Made by a program: the position numbers and the translations under genes. Shown in pieces: positions 1 to 11,960 of a stretch of DNA of 64,000 nt. Origin of the DNA: Callorhinus ursinus (lineage: Eukaryota > Chordata > Mammalia > Carnivora > Otariidae); assembly GCF_003265705.1 (NCBI RefSeq), contig NW_020312788.1, positions 8,323,945-8,387,944 on the forward strand, given 5' to 3'. The notes beneath the pieces are model-generated. The model saw only the letters and a program-made list of their open reading frames with translations, did not search any database and was not told the DNA's origin. How positions within the stretch are numbered: position 1 is the first letter of the stretch; each line of letters begins with the position of its first letter.

Positions 1-172
1 CACACACACACCACACACACCACACACACATACCACACACACACCACACACCACACACCACACACACACACCACACACACACCACACACACCACACACAC
101 ACCACACACACACACACCACACACACATACACACCACACACACACCACACACACACACACATACACACCACA

Positions 173-219
<47 letters not shown>

Positions 220-245
220 AACCACCACCACTACAACAACAACAA
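1..245. repeat. CA-rich minisatellite/microsatellite
   Basis: The window opens in a long (CA)n tract broken at irregular intervals by an extra C (cacacacaccacacac units) and occasional 'at' interruptions, ending in a pure AC run to about 218 and then an ACC/AAC-rich tail. The left end is cut by the window edge, so total length is unknown. No coding or regulatory role is implied. Confidence 0.95.
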
Positions 246-1550
246 AAGCAAGGAAAATTTCCTTCATTTAAAATCTTTCCTTCTCTATCCTGTCTCTGAA
301 ACTTAGAGGGAAGATCCTGTTGTTGTTTTTTTTCCCAAGTCTGCTTGTCAGGAAAGATAGAACCAAAACTGGAAAAAGAGCCAAAGGAGTAAGGCTCCTT
401 TGTGCTGCCCCGACCCTGGGGCTTGGCTCTGCCTCTCGCACGTCCTGTTCCTTTACTCCTCAAGGGCCTATTAAGTCCTGAAGGCCTGTGACGCCGGGGG
501 GCCTTCGTCTCCTGCTGAGTAAATCCAAGCTAGGAGGGGAGGGCTCTCACCCCGGAAGGGATATCGCTGCAGGAAATTCTGTGGAGTGTCAAGAATTGTT
601 ATTAGCCCCGAAACTTTCAAGGAACTGCCTTTAATTGTTAACATTTACATGGCAAAAATAGCACACTTCTCTTTCATTCTTTCTTCTTCTTCTTCTTCTT
701 GATTGTGAATGACAAAGTTTCTGTGCCTAGCCTAAGCCTCAGATGTCTATTTCCTAACTCCTGAAGTAAAAGACACATGAAAGATGTTCAAGGATGCATC
801 CTCTGCTCCAGACCAAAGCTTGTATTACAAATGTGGAACTTAAATTATATGCATAACCACTTCTAACATCTGAGAAGTTATGTTTCTACTAGAGGTAACA
901 ATGGGATCTTATTTTTTGAGGCTTCACATTTGCAAATATTCTCTGGAAAGATATTCTTTCTTCTAAATGACATATAATGTTTTCTGCCATTACCATTTAC
1001 TACAGATAGTATAGGGGTTTACCTCTGATCAGTTATCTCAAGATTTAGCTGTATTTAAAAGCGTTTTTAAATATATTCGTAAATGTACTAACGAATCTAT
1101 AATCTTAAAGATACAGAGTAAATTATATATAAGTTAGCAAAATGGAAGTAATTTGAAATGAACTGGTAAGAACATCCTTCATTAGTTTAAGATTTACAAC
1201 CTTTATTTTAAATATATATTACACTAAAGATATAAAATCTACCATAAAAATCACCTCATTTCACCTTCTGTCTTCATAACAAGGTAAATGATAGTTTCAA
1301 GATAATGAGCTTTTCTGAATCACCGAATGTATTAAGGTGCTCTGAGGTATTCTTATCTGACAGTAATCCAGGCAAATATTAATATTTTGGTACAGCCTTC
1401 TTTATAATGAATACGTCTTAGAGGATTAGCACTAGACATTCGCTCTGTGTATAAAATTCCAGTGTAATTTTGACCAAAAAGTTTAAGGACATTATTTCAG
1501 CAGGTTACATTGAGAAAACTGACGATTGATAGATTGAATTTCATTAATGG

Positions 1551-2030
1551 GTGCCAGACGCCTTTAATGAGATGCCAAGCTCCAGGGGCTTCATCCAGGT
1601 TCTAAATGGGGAGGACAAGGCTTGCCAGTTTGCTTTGCTGAAAGCACAGAGTTCCCCTCAAAAGGGTCTTCTCCAGTTGCAGTTTTCTGGGTTAATGTAT
1701 TCTTGGCTGAATTATCTCACCCATTGATTGCTGCCCTGGGAATTTCAGTGTTCATACAAACTAACAAACGTCCACCAGACAAGCACCAGCAATGCCCATC
1801 TGGCTCTTTGTCCCCCATGGGAAATTTTCTCAGTCAGAGCCTGGTAATTGGTTTGTGCAGCTGCTGCAGTTTCGAAGGTGCCAGCTCATCTGAACCAACT
1901 GTATGCACACAGCTCATGACTCAGAAGGCTGAGAAAGTATACGTCATGGGTGGGTGGGGGGCCCTTCAAGGACTCCATTTTAAATTTGCCCTCTTGTCTG
2001 TCAACTATTTGGGGAAGAATACATAATGAA
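1551..2030. promoter_or_regulatory. Candidate intronic regulatory element (unproven)
   Basis: A repeat-free, less AT-rich block carrying several core motifs close together: an E-box CAGCTG near 1858, a perfect AP-1 core TGACTCA at 1917-1923 and a CRE-like TACGTCAT at 1940-1947. It also holds a 134-codon open frame that starts at TTG, has no splice-site context and resembles nothing I know, so I do not call it coding. Short motifs occur by chance; the case rests only on clustering in an otherwise AT-rich intron. Confidence 0.2.
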
Positions 2031-2584
2031 AGGCAGTTATTTAAGGGTTATAAATATCCTATACAGTCGTGAAATTCAGCTATAAGAGTGCATAATAATC
2101 TCATCTTTATCAAAATTCATTTGCTGTATATTGCAACGGTCACTTTCTTGGCTGTGTACTTTATGTGTTACAACGACTATATTGGAACACAGTGGTTTCT
2201 TCTACACACCCAGACAGAGAATAAGGAACTGGCCTAATATCCAGAGTAAAGGGCAGTCTGAGTGGAAGCTGGAAAGTCAAGCCTCATGCCACTCACTCTC
2301 TGGCCTCATGCCATATGAGCTAGCGTGAAGGTGCACTCTCAGATCTTCCAAAATTATGCTAGAAATACCAAAAATATATTTTGTTGAAAAAGTAGACAAA
2401 AACAGATTATTATAAGCAACTTTAATTCCTCAGGGCTTTACTGTCCATTAGAGGTAGTAATATCCTCCCAGAAAAATCCTCCTACATAGTATTCTGTACA
2501 CAAATGGCATCATTAAACAGTGTCAACTTGCCACATTTATACCAAGTGTCTCCAGGGGCTTGCAGTCTATATGATGACTCCTGA

Positions 2585-3121
2585 TGTTTTAGTTAACTGC
2601 TACTGAGAAACGAATTACAAAATCTTCATGACTGAAAACAAGCAGCATTTATTATCTCAGTTCTTGTGGGTCAGGAATCAAGGAGAGGCTTAGCTAGGTA
2701 GCTCTGCTCAGGGTCTTCACAACACTGCAGTGAAGGGTGACAGTACAGATAAAATCATCTCAAGGCTAGTCTAGGGAGGGATCTGCTTCCAAGCTCACTC
2801 CTGAGGCTAATGACTGACTTCAAGAAGATCCTCTCCTGAGTTCACTCATGTAGGCCTCCCAGTGGGCCTCAACACCATGGCAGCTGGCTTCTTCCAGAGC
2901 AACAGGCCAAGAGAGACTGAGAGAGCACAAGTGGGACCCCCAAGCCACAGTTTTTTTATAACCTAATATTGAGAGTGACATCCCACTACATCCGCCACTT
3001 TCTCTTCATTAGAAGCCAGTCAGGAAGTCCAGTCTGCACTCCTCTTGAAGGGATTACACAAGGACATTGAATACCAGAAGGCAGAAATCATCAGGGGCTA
3101 TCACAGAGCCTGTTTACCACA
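2585..3121. mobile_element. LTR-like interspersed repeat (about 537 bp)
   Basis: This block is much less AT-rich than its surroundings, begins tgttttagttaactgctact, ends gcctgtttaccaca, and is flanked by a short direct repeat ctga (2581-2584 and 3122-3125). The TG...CA ends and size fit a solo LTR of an ancient mammalian endogenous retrovirus-like family. The internal text (ctgtgggtcaggaat-type segment near 2665, accatggcagctggcttc near 2874) is a familiar mammalian repeat, but I cannot assign the family name without a library search. No open reading frame for viral proteins is present. Confidence 0.6.
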
Positions 3122-3381
3122 CTGACAGACTGTGTTAATCCAAGACCTCAGCATTTCTCTCTGGAATTATAGCAACCATTCTAATTAGAGTCACAGCCTA
3201 ATCTTGATCCCTTCCGATCAAACTACCCTTGTTATGGGGAGTGGTCTTTAAAAGCTACAAATCTGAATATGTCATCTAACAACTGCTACTTGTCCTTAAC
3301 AGAATGTCAAACCTTCTTAATGTAACATACAAGATCCTTCATATATGGTGCATGAAGGCAATATCAGACGGTCTCTAAGGT

Positions 3382-3597
3382 CATGGGCTATAGAGCCAGG
3401 TTCCACAATTTATCAGTTTATGCCCTTGGGCAAGTTTATTGACCTCATTGGGCTTCAATTTCGTCATCAAAACCTGAGACAATAATAAAATCTACTATAT
3501 AGGATTATTGTGAGGATTAAATAAGAAAATTCTTGTGTAGCTGTTGGCAGTGGCTAGCACAGAGTAAGACCTCAATAAGGATAAGTTGTTATTATAA
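3382..3597 (+). repeat. MIR SINE, sense, inside L2
   Basis: Clear MIR layout: cttgggcaagtttattgacc, then a degraded 'cttcaatttcgtcatcaaaa', ataataataaaatctactat, gaggattaaataag, and the tail tagcacagagtaagacctca. It sits between two parts of an L2, implying insertion into the older L2, or adjacency after rearrangement. Confidence 0.8.
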
Positions 3598-3792
3598 CTT
3601 CGCCATTTATCTGAGGCCATTTCACAACATATCATGCAAGTAACTAAGCCAACCTACAGTGAGGAGGCCATTTTGACCTCTTATAAAGCTGTTTTCTTTG
3701 CTTGGAAAGCCTTTCCCCATTCTCCTTTACCTGAAGAACTTTCATTTATGCTTAAATACTCAATGTAGGAGTTCAGTTTTTCTCCAGAAACC

Positions 3793-3794
<2 letters not shown>

Positions 3795-3832
<38 letters not shown>
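3795..3832. repeat. (CA)n microsatellite, about 19 units
   Basis: Uninterrupted CA dinucleotide run inside the L2 fragment; the 60-codon open frame across it is a composition artefact. Likely length-polymorphic. Confidence 0.95.
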
Positions 3833-3833
<1 letters not shown>

Positions 3834-4110
3834 CTTCTGGGCTAGGTGGCATCTTGTATTCCCTCAGTTCACATGCCTAGCTCATTATGGTGCTTATCAC
3901 ACTGTATTGTCATTGTCTGTGTATTTCTCTATGGCCCTATGGAAATGTGAACTCCTCAAGAGAGAGAATGAATCTTATATCTCTACATCCACAGAGCCTC
4001 AGTCAGTGACTGGCATAGAGTAGATCCCCAATACATGTGGTGGAATGATTTAATGAATGAGATATTTGAGAGATTTCTGATGCACTTTCTTTCCTTCTTC
4101 TCCATTTCTT

Positions 4111-4280
4111 TTTTTTAAAAAAGATTTTATTTATTTATTTGAGAGTGAGAGACAGAGATATCAAGAGAGAGCACGAGTGGGGAGGAGAGGGACAAGCTTC
4201 TGGGGGGCTCGATCCCAGAACCCTGGGATCATGACCTGAGCCAAAGGCAGACACTTAACTGACTGAGCCACCAGGCGCTC
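4111..4280 (-). mobile_element. Carnivore tRNA-Lys SINE (CAN/SINEC), antisense
   Basis: Poly-T then aagattttatttatttattt at the left and gactgagccaccaggcgctc at the right: a carnivore SINE in reverse. It is flanked by a perfect 18-bp target-site duplication ccttcttctccatttctt at 4093-4110 and 4281-4298, so both boundaries are exact. The body is shorter than the roughly 190 bp of most copies here. Confidence 0.97.
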
Positions 4281-4649
4281 CCTTCTTCTCCATTTCTTAA
4301 TACTACTTCTCACCCTCACTTATTCATCCCTTCACCCACAGGTCCTGGTTCCATAAGAATATTTCAGCAATGGCTTTGAAGAGACTGCTGCATGAACTGC
4401 TGTTCTTTGTTTAGATCAAAGAACATGTTTCTCTTCACTTGCAGCTCTTAACACACAATTGGATGAAAGCCAGTATCTCTTTCACTGCCTTCCTGTTATT
4501 TGGGATTTTGAAGTCTACAACTTTGTAATAACTGCACTGCTTCACAAGCCAAACTCTTCAACTAGGCATTTGAATCTCCACACAATCTACTCCCCACATC
4601 CCTCTCCATCCAGACCCTCTCTACGTCCCCTTCTTCCTCTGCCTACTCT

Positions 4650-4652
<3 letters not shown>

Positions 4653-4694
<42 letters not shown>

Positions 4695-4762
4695 TAAACA
4701 CACACACAAACATAACCCCCCCACACAAATACACACATCTGCAAACACACAAATACATACAC
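4653..4762. repeat. CA-rich microsatellite
   Basis: A pure AC run to about 4690 followed by degenerate (ACACAAA/ATAC) copies. It explains the histidine/threonine-rich 121-codon open frame over 4459-4824, which is not a gene. Confidence 0.95.
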
Positions 4763-4764
4763 AG

Positions 4765-4870
4765 GAACTGCTTTGGATTCACCCTAGATACCTGTTAAAA
4801 TTCAGACTTCTGAACCTCACCTAGACTCAGAATGCAGAGGAGAGGCAATCAGCCTTTTGACAAGCTTCCT
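4765..4870. repeat. MER5-like (hAT-Charlie) fragment
   Basis: Contains ccctagatacctgttaaaat followed by cagacttctgaacctcacct and 'gactcagaatgcagag', the order seen in MER5A-type non-autonomous hAT elements ('acctgttaaaat-cagattcctgggcccca-tgattcag'). Diverged; ends not resolved. Confidence 0.5.
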
Positions 4871-5019
4871 AGGCAGTCCTTATACATAGAAAGGCTTGAA
4901 GACCATAACCTTGTCCCGCTGAATGGTCTTGATGAGCATATCTCCAAGCTTTACTAGTGTTGTGGCCTCTTCCTATAAAGCATCTCATTTCCAACTGAAA
5001 AAAAAAAAAAAATCCCAGT

Positions 5020-5240
5020 TGCCCTTTAGGATTTACTCAAATAGAACCTTTGTCAAGCATTCCTAGATGGTCCCACAACAGTTGGTAGAATCTGCTTACC
5101 TGGCTCTTGGCAGGTATTATGAATATTATTAGTTTGCATGTTCATTCTCTAGGTCAGTTCAAGAAAAATTTAAGTGCAGGGACCACCTCTAGCAGCACTT
5201 TTGGTATAAGATCAAAGTAGTCATTGCTCAACGTTTCCTG
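5020..5240 (+). repeat. Probable L2 fragment
   Basis: A loose match to the L2 3' region: 'cctttgtcaagcattcctagatggtcc', a 'gcatgttcattctctaggtc' segment and 'aagtgcagggaccacctcta' in the expected order. Weak and old; could be coincidence. Confidence 0.35.
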
Positions 5241-6647
5241 AAATTTTAGCTATTACATTAAAATATTATTTTGCTCTCAAATGTGTTTTCTTGTTTGAGT
5301 CTATAAAGAGTTTACTTTTTTAACATGAAATAAATTATCATAAGAGTATTTAGCCATAACATGCCACCTCAACTTTTCCCAAAGACATTATAATAAAGAA
5401 TATGTAGCTTCTCCAAGATATATAAATAAGACATTAAATTCTTCTGCCAAAACATTTTGTTGTTAATCTTACATAATTTGCAATAGCTAACTACAAACTA
5501 GATAATGTACAGCTTTTAGTTGTATTGGCATAAAACTTTATATTCCTTAGTACAAAGGCATAAAATCAGATCATATTGGCATTTTTATTTATATTTTGAT
5601 GTCCCAATTATTTTAATGCTTTGAGATTGCTGCTGAATTTTTCTCCTCTAATTGGTACTTGGACTGTGTCAGGTGCCCAGTAAACAGACTCCTCCAACTT
5701 AAGGTAAATAGTTGCCAAGATCCATAACCAAATGCATTTAAGTGGAGCCACTCCTGAGCCTACCACTACCAGGGTGGCTGTTCCAAGATGGGGAGGACCA
5801 AGAGGCGTGGGCAGCAATATACATGAGCAGCTGACAGAGTCAGTTCTTGGCACATAAATGTACAAGTCCACCAGTTGATCAAACATGGTAGATTACATTT
5901 AGAGTTCGATTGACATACCGATTTCACAACCTTCAGTCAAAGAATCACTTCCAGTTTTTCTGTGACAATGATTTCTGCTGACTAGTTTTCCCTAAAGACA
6001 GGCAATTTACATAGCTTTCTAGTCCTCCGTCAGCACAGGATCCTTTAGGCTATATTGTTTTTCTTTTAATATCCTGTGAATTTCCAGAACAAAGCCTCCA
6101 CTGTCATAGGAAGGAATTGAAATCCATCCTGGAGTCATGCACAATTATCTGGAAATGATATGCTGGTCACGGTAATCCACTTCTTTTCCTCAAGAACAGA
6201 CATGAACAAAAGTTGATAGAACAACATCTCTTCATTTGTAAGTGATTCTTTCTCCCTTTAAAGTCATTCACTGTTACGCTATTAGATACTTAATAGATTG
6301 GAATCACCTCTCTTCATTCCACAACTTATTTATAATATTAATGCCCAGTTAAATTGTTCCAAATTTCCTGGAAATTAGGTAACTTTGAGTATTTTAGCTG
6401 AGCAACAATTACTTCATGTTCATCTCCAGTCCTCAAATTGAATGAGGAACCCAAACTAGTCACCATGAGGTAATACTTTTCAAAATGGCTATATACGGCA
6501 TGTATAGTAAATCACAGAAATGTGGTTTTGATGAATTCTAAGTTTTCTGTCATGATGCAATATTGCCAGGCAAAAGCTTCCTGCCACATGGAACGTGTAG
6601 TGTCCCTCTCTTGCTATTTTCAGACTCTAGCCAACATACCAACATCA

Positions 6648-6651
<4 letters not shown>

Positions 6652-6692
<41 letters not shown>

Positions 6693-6693
6693 A
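6652..6693. repeat. (CA)n microsatellite
   Basis: About 15 CA units with a CATATA interruption. Two overlapping open frames of 64 and 71 codons across it are artefacts of the repeat. Confidence 0.95.
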
Positions 6694-9110
6694 GTGCGTG
6701 CGCCATGTTTATACACTCATTTGCAGCACAGTTATAAGCTTAACCCCTAACGACTGAACTTATAGTGGCAGGGAAAGAGATGCATTTAATTAAACAAAGA
6801 GAGATAAGACAGCACACTAATGAGATGTTAAGTTTGATTTCTTGCAGTGCTGGGTAAAGTCTGATTACCTTCAGAGGTTGAGTCTAGTTTAAAGGAACAC
6901 TCTATAAAAGCAAATATTGAAGATGGATTTGAAAAATAATTGAATGGTGGCCAGTCTATCATCTAGGAAAATAGATGAGTCCTCTTGATCCATAGCTACT
7001 TAAAAATGCATAGAAAAAAGATGAAAAAGAAAGAGATGCATGACTGCATAGCAGGGTGTACCTATGTGGTACTTAGTGGATTTGGGGGGTCAATGTATAA
7101 TATTAATATACATAGTTAACTGGTAGTCACTTCCTGCCTATACCCTCAACAGGAATACAGTGCACACCATTACTCAGCAGGACTAACTGAATAGTCCCTG
7201 CACAAAATAATAAGCTTGTGACGAAAATGAGTAATCTGAGGCAGGTTTCACTTTAGGACATTTGGATTAACATAAAATACACTTGGACAGAAAACTTAGC
7301 ACTCAGTGGCCTGCCTCTATGAAGTCCTGCCCTTCCACAGCAATTGCCTATCTATTAAGTGTATAGGATACAGCTTATGCTTAAAAATTGCATTCATATA
7401 TTGGAAATCTTCCCTTTCATGATGGAGTTTGAATTTAATATCACCAACACAGTAACTACTCTTGACTAGCAGAGTAATTTACAGTACAAAAAGTGCAGTA
7501 ACAATCAGAAACAGAATATGTTAGGGCTGGAAAGGATTTTAGAGATCACTTGATTCAACCCACGTATTTTCTAATTGAGATAATTTGCATGATAATTTTT
7601 CTAAACTCTGGCCTGCAGAGCAGTGCTTGCTGATACGAATTTTGTACTGCCCACAACAAAATGAGAAAGATGAAACAGTATACCAAAGTTTTCACAAAGC
7701 TGAATTTACTTGCTTAAAATAATTGCCTTTTATCTAAGTTTGCCTTTATATTAACATAATTTTCTGAAATGGTGATAAAGAAAGTTGCTTTTCCTCACAT
7801 TTGTAATTGATTAAATAAAAACTTGGCAACCGTGTTATGTGCCCCAATTCTTTTTAATTTTATCAGACTATAAAATCCAAGAGTTGGGGAAGCACTGATT
7901 TAGATTCCAGTATAGAATGGAGTCCATTGCTTATTCTATATATTAGAGGTTTAAGTTTATCAATAAGGCAAAATTACTAAGAAGGGTTATTTATGAAATG
8001 AGTTGAGTTAAAGAACATTGATTCTGCGTATCATGTAAAATTTGACAAAAGGTCTCAAAGGATGTAATATGCATCTTTTGCTATTCATGCATGACTCAAA
8101 CAAGAGAATAAATGTAACAGTTGTAGCTGTATTTGAAAAAAACTGGCATTTATTTTATCTATCAATGAGATGTAAAAACTGCAAGAATAAAGAAATCAAG
8201 GAGAATGATGATGAACATAATCATATTATTACACATTTGTTAGAACTGAGGTGGTAGAGAAAGTGATACTTATCATCAGGAGCCATAACAGCTTGATTTT
8301 CATTTGTTCTGTGTCACATGCATAATACTTTTTGTTTCAGACAGGCATTATCAGATTCATGCCTCCCCCAGGAGACATGGTTAGAAGTCAAAAATCTTAT
8401 AAGGGTTTTTTTTATGTAAAAGTAAAAGAGTCTCTAATGAGATATAAAGTATAATATCAGGCAAAATGGAATTCAGGACCACTTAGAATCAAGATAAATT
8501 ATTTCCTGAGAAGTTATCCCTGCAAGAAGATGCACAAAAATAGGAAGATAATGAATCCCTGCTACAAAATTACGCTTCTACATCAAGTCTTTTAAATATG
8601 CAAGAAGGCCATATTTCTGTATTTTAAAAAAAATCTTAATCTGAATTTAAGAATGTTCTATTAAACAATAATCCAACTTAGAAAAAATTTTCTCTCTTAA
8701 CACCAAACCATTCCAAATTTAGATTGACTACCATATGTAGTCCTTTTTTGTCAGATATTTACTGAAAAAAATACCTTTAAAACAATGGTTTATAACCTTA
8801 TAACTTAGTGTTAATAACAGTTATATTTTTAAAAATTGATTTGATTCTTGGTGTAAAAAGAAAAGTGCTATTTGCCTAAAATTTTTTATTCTTGAAGATA
8901 TTAAAGCGAAGTGTGTTTTTCTGTACTTTCAGACCCAAAGCTTTATAAACTCATAGTAAATTTGTGCATTTACTAGTTGTAATTATGTAAAATATGCCTG
9001 ATTAGCATACCAAGAAGTACTCTTAACAGTAAAAGTAAAATTTCTTTCAATATTATTTAATATTTGTACACAAGAGACCTACATGACCTACTTAGGGGTC
9101 TTATTTTTAA

Positions 9111-9115
9111 AAGAT

Positions 9116-9155
<40 letters not shown>

Positions 9156-9340
9156 GAGAGAGAATGCCCCCATGCATGAGCAGGGGAAGGGGGAGAGAGG
9201 GGGAGAGGGAGAGAATCTCAAGCAGACTCTGTGCTGAGCACAGAACCAGACATGGGGCTTAATCCCATGGCCCTGAGATCATGGCCTGAGCCAAAACCAA
9301 GTTTCTGATGCTTAACTAACTGAGCCACCCAGGCACCCCA
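9111..9340 (-). mobile_element. Carnivore SINE, antisense, with expanded ATTT tail
   Basis: Left end is aaagattta followed by about ten TTTA units (the SINE tail expanded as a microsatellite); right end ctgagccacccaggcacccc. Imperfect target-site duplication aggggtcttatttttaa (9094-9110) versus agggggtcttagtttttaaa (9341-9360). The mismatches indicate an older insertion than the copies at 41 and 47 kb. Confidence 0.95.
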
Positions 9341-9482
9341 AGGGGGTCTTAGTTTTTAAATGTTTCTGTTGAAACTACAAGTTATGCATTTTTACAGTGT
9401 CCATTTTCCAGGCTAATATTTTATTATTTTTGAAACTTTCCTTGGGAGGTAAGGTTCATGAGAACAAGGTGTTTTCTTTTTT

Positions 9483-11960
9483 CAATTGAATCATATTTAA
9501 CATACAATATTCTATTAATTTCAGATGTACAACATAGTGATTGGACATTTGTATACATTGTGAAAAAATAATCACCACAGTAAATCCAGTCACCATCAAT
9601 CACTTTATAAAGTTAATACAATATTATTGACTATATTCTCCATGTTGTGTATTACATCCCCATGACTTACTTTATAACTGCAAGTTCATACTTCTTGATA
9701 CCCTTCCCTCAGTTTGCCACCCCACCCCCTTTCCCACTGGCAATGCCCATTCTGTTCTCCGTATATGTCGTCTGGGTTTTGTTTTGTTTTGTTGGTTGGT
9801 TGTTTTTTAGATTCTGCATATAAGTGAAATCTTGTGCTTTTTGTCTTTGTGTTTGACTTATTTCACTTAGCGTAAACCCTCAGGTTCATCCATTGTCACA
9901 AATGGAAATATTTTTTTTCTATAGCTGAGAAATATTCCACTGTATAGATACACCACATCTTCTTTATCTATTCATCCATTAATGGACATTTAGGTTGCTT
10001 CCATAGCTTGCCTCTTGTAAATAATGCTACAATGACTATAGGGGTACCTATATCTTTTGGGATCAGTATTTTTATTTTCTTTGAATAAATAGCCACTAGT
10101 GGAATTGCTAAATACCCAGAAGTGGAATTGCTAGATCATAGTTCTATTCTTAATTTTTTTAGGACACTCCATATTGTTTTCCACAGTGGCTGCACCGGTT
10201 TTCATTCCCACCAATTGTGCATGAAGGTTCCCTTTTCTTCACATACTCACCAACACTTGTTATTTCTTGCCTTTTGATACTAGCCATTCTAACAAGTATA
10301 AGGTGATATCTCATTGTGGTTTTGATTTGCATTCCCTGATGACTAGTGAAGCTAGGCATCTTTTTATGTGCCTGTTGCCTATCTGTGTGTCTTGCTTGGG
10401 AAGATATCTATTCAGATTCTCTGCCCATTTTTTCAATCACATTTTTTTGTTATTCAGTTGTATGAGTTCTTTATATATTTTGGATATTAACCCTTTATTG
10501 CATATATGATTTGCAGTATCTTCTCCCTTTCAGTAGATTGCTCTTTCCTTCTGTTGATGGTTTCCTTTGCTCTGCAGAAGCTTTTAGTTTGATGTAGTCC
10601 CATTTGTTTATTTTTATGTCTTATCTCTCTCTTCTTGGACCCTTATAATGTGACTGTGTATCTGCTTCATCCATTCTGTTGTTAATCATCTTTATTGTAT
10701 TTTTTTGTTCAGTCATTGCATTCTTTATCTAGTGACTTCTGTTTTATACTTTCTTGTATCTTCTCTCTCTTTGTTGAAGTTCTCACTGTGTTATCCATTC
10801 TTTTCCTGAGTTTGCTGAGCATCTTTATGACCACTACTTTGAATTCTTTATCAGGTAGATTACTTATCTTCATATCATTAAGATCTTTTCCTGAGGTTTT
10901 ATCTTGTTCTTTTGTTTGGAGCACATTTCTCTGTTTCCTCATTTTGCTGTACTCTCTGGGTTTGTTTCTATGTGTTAGGCAAGGCAGCTACCTTTCTCAG
11001 TATTGAAGGAGTCACTTTGTGCAGGTAATGAAACTTCTTCAAACTTTCCCTAGCTCTTGTGTCTCAAACCTTTGCAGTTGTCTACACTGCTCAATTTATT
11101 CTTGATATGTCCCCATTGTTGAGGGTGTTCCAACACCTGTGATCCAAGGGGAAAAATCTCATTTAGCACCTAGTTTCAGCTGATTAGAAGCCTGACCCTC
11201 AGACAGCAGCTTTTGAAGTATGTGAATATATATGGTCCTGTGGGGCTATAATCATAATCCCTGCTAGCCTCCAGACCCAGAGATCTGGAGGTGTCCCCTG
11301 GGGGATAGTTGCAAAAGCTGGGGCTCCAGACAAGTATATTAGCTCCTTTGTGGGAGGTCATGTTAAGTGGTAGTGAGGCCTCCCTATTTGTGTTCCTTGG
11401 GAGTACTTCCTTAACTTTTAGCTGGGTGGGAAACCTGAAGCCTGTCTCTCAGGCTGAAGTTCCAGCCTAAGTAAGTAGGCCTTTTTCATAGGAAGATTGG
11501 GGTTGTTTTTCAGTCTGATATCTATGCAGTGCCCTGGGGATGGTGGCCTGCTAAGAATTGTCTTTCCAATTGTTGCATTCCTGTGGAGCTCAAGAACACC
11601 ATCCCCTTTGGCTACCAGGGCCAGGTGAGATCAAGGGCCATCCCCTGTGTGGATCACACATACCTGCCGGCTTTAACAAAGGGGCTGTAGAGTGTAGGGG
11701 ACAAGGCATGCTTGCAGGCTTCAGAAAAGCAGTGGAGAACTTGACTGTGTAGATCCATTGCCTTCAGGAATGCAGCAGGTGAATGCTTTGTCTGAGTGAC
11801 CCTGCCGGCTTAAGACTGGGAGCAGGAGAATGCTCCAGCCAGAGAGCAAGGGAGTGCTGCAGCTGCCTTCACTCCCAGGCTTCAGCAAGCAGCAGGGTAG
11901 TGCCCCATCCCTGGCGCCTGCCTCTTCTAGCAAGGCAGCAGGATAGTGTCACTTAATCTT
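9483..11960 (-). mobile_element. Old L1 3' region, antisense (about 2.5 kb)
   Basis: Reads as the reverse complement of an older mammalian L1 3' part. Signature segments include ttcagatgtacaacatagtg (9520s), 'ccactgtatagatacaccacatcttctttatct' (9940s), 'gaagtggaattgctagatcata', 'ggtgatatctcattgtggttttgatttgcattccctgatgactagtg', 'gagttctttatatattttgg', and further into the element 'gaattctttatcaggtagattacttatctt' and 'gttagg..aaggcagctacctttctcag'. Open frames inside (for example 10695-11006) are by-products. Right boundary approximate. Confidence 0.75.

Larger units (their letters stand above)
3185..4065 (+). repeat. L2 LINE 3' fragment, sense, split by a MIR
   Basis: The text follows the L2 3' region in order: a segment resembling the L2 3' region (3230-3380), interruption by a MIR, then ggaaagcctttccccattct (about 3700), cttatcacactgtattgtca and gaactcctcaagagagagaa, ending in the L2 tail ctggcatagagtagatcccc and a gaatga-type end (to about 4065). 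A (CA)n tract grew inside it at 3795-3832. Boundaries are approximate because the element is old. Confidence 0.75.

Noticed and set aside
1..222. Regularly interrupted CA array resembling a CRISPR-like repeat
   Set aside because: Units are short and irregular with no unique spacers; it is a microsatellite in a mammalian intron.
1622..2026. 134-codon open frame on the + strand
   Set aside because: Starts at TTG, no recognised domain, no splice-site support; lies in intron. Kept only as part of a candidate regulatory block.
4459..4824. 121-codon His/Thr-rich open frame
   Set aside because: Produced by the CA microsatellite; other CA-repeat frames (3698-3880, 6522-6757) are the same artefact.
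10695..11006. 103-codon hydrophobic open frame
   Set aside because: Falls inside the antisense L1 3' region; T-rich antisense sequence gives Leu/Phe/Ser-rich translations.
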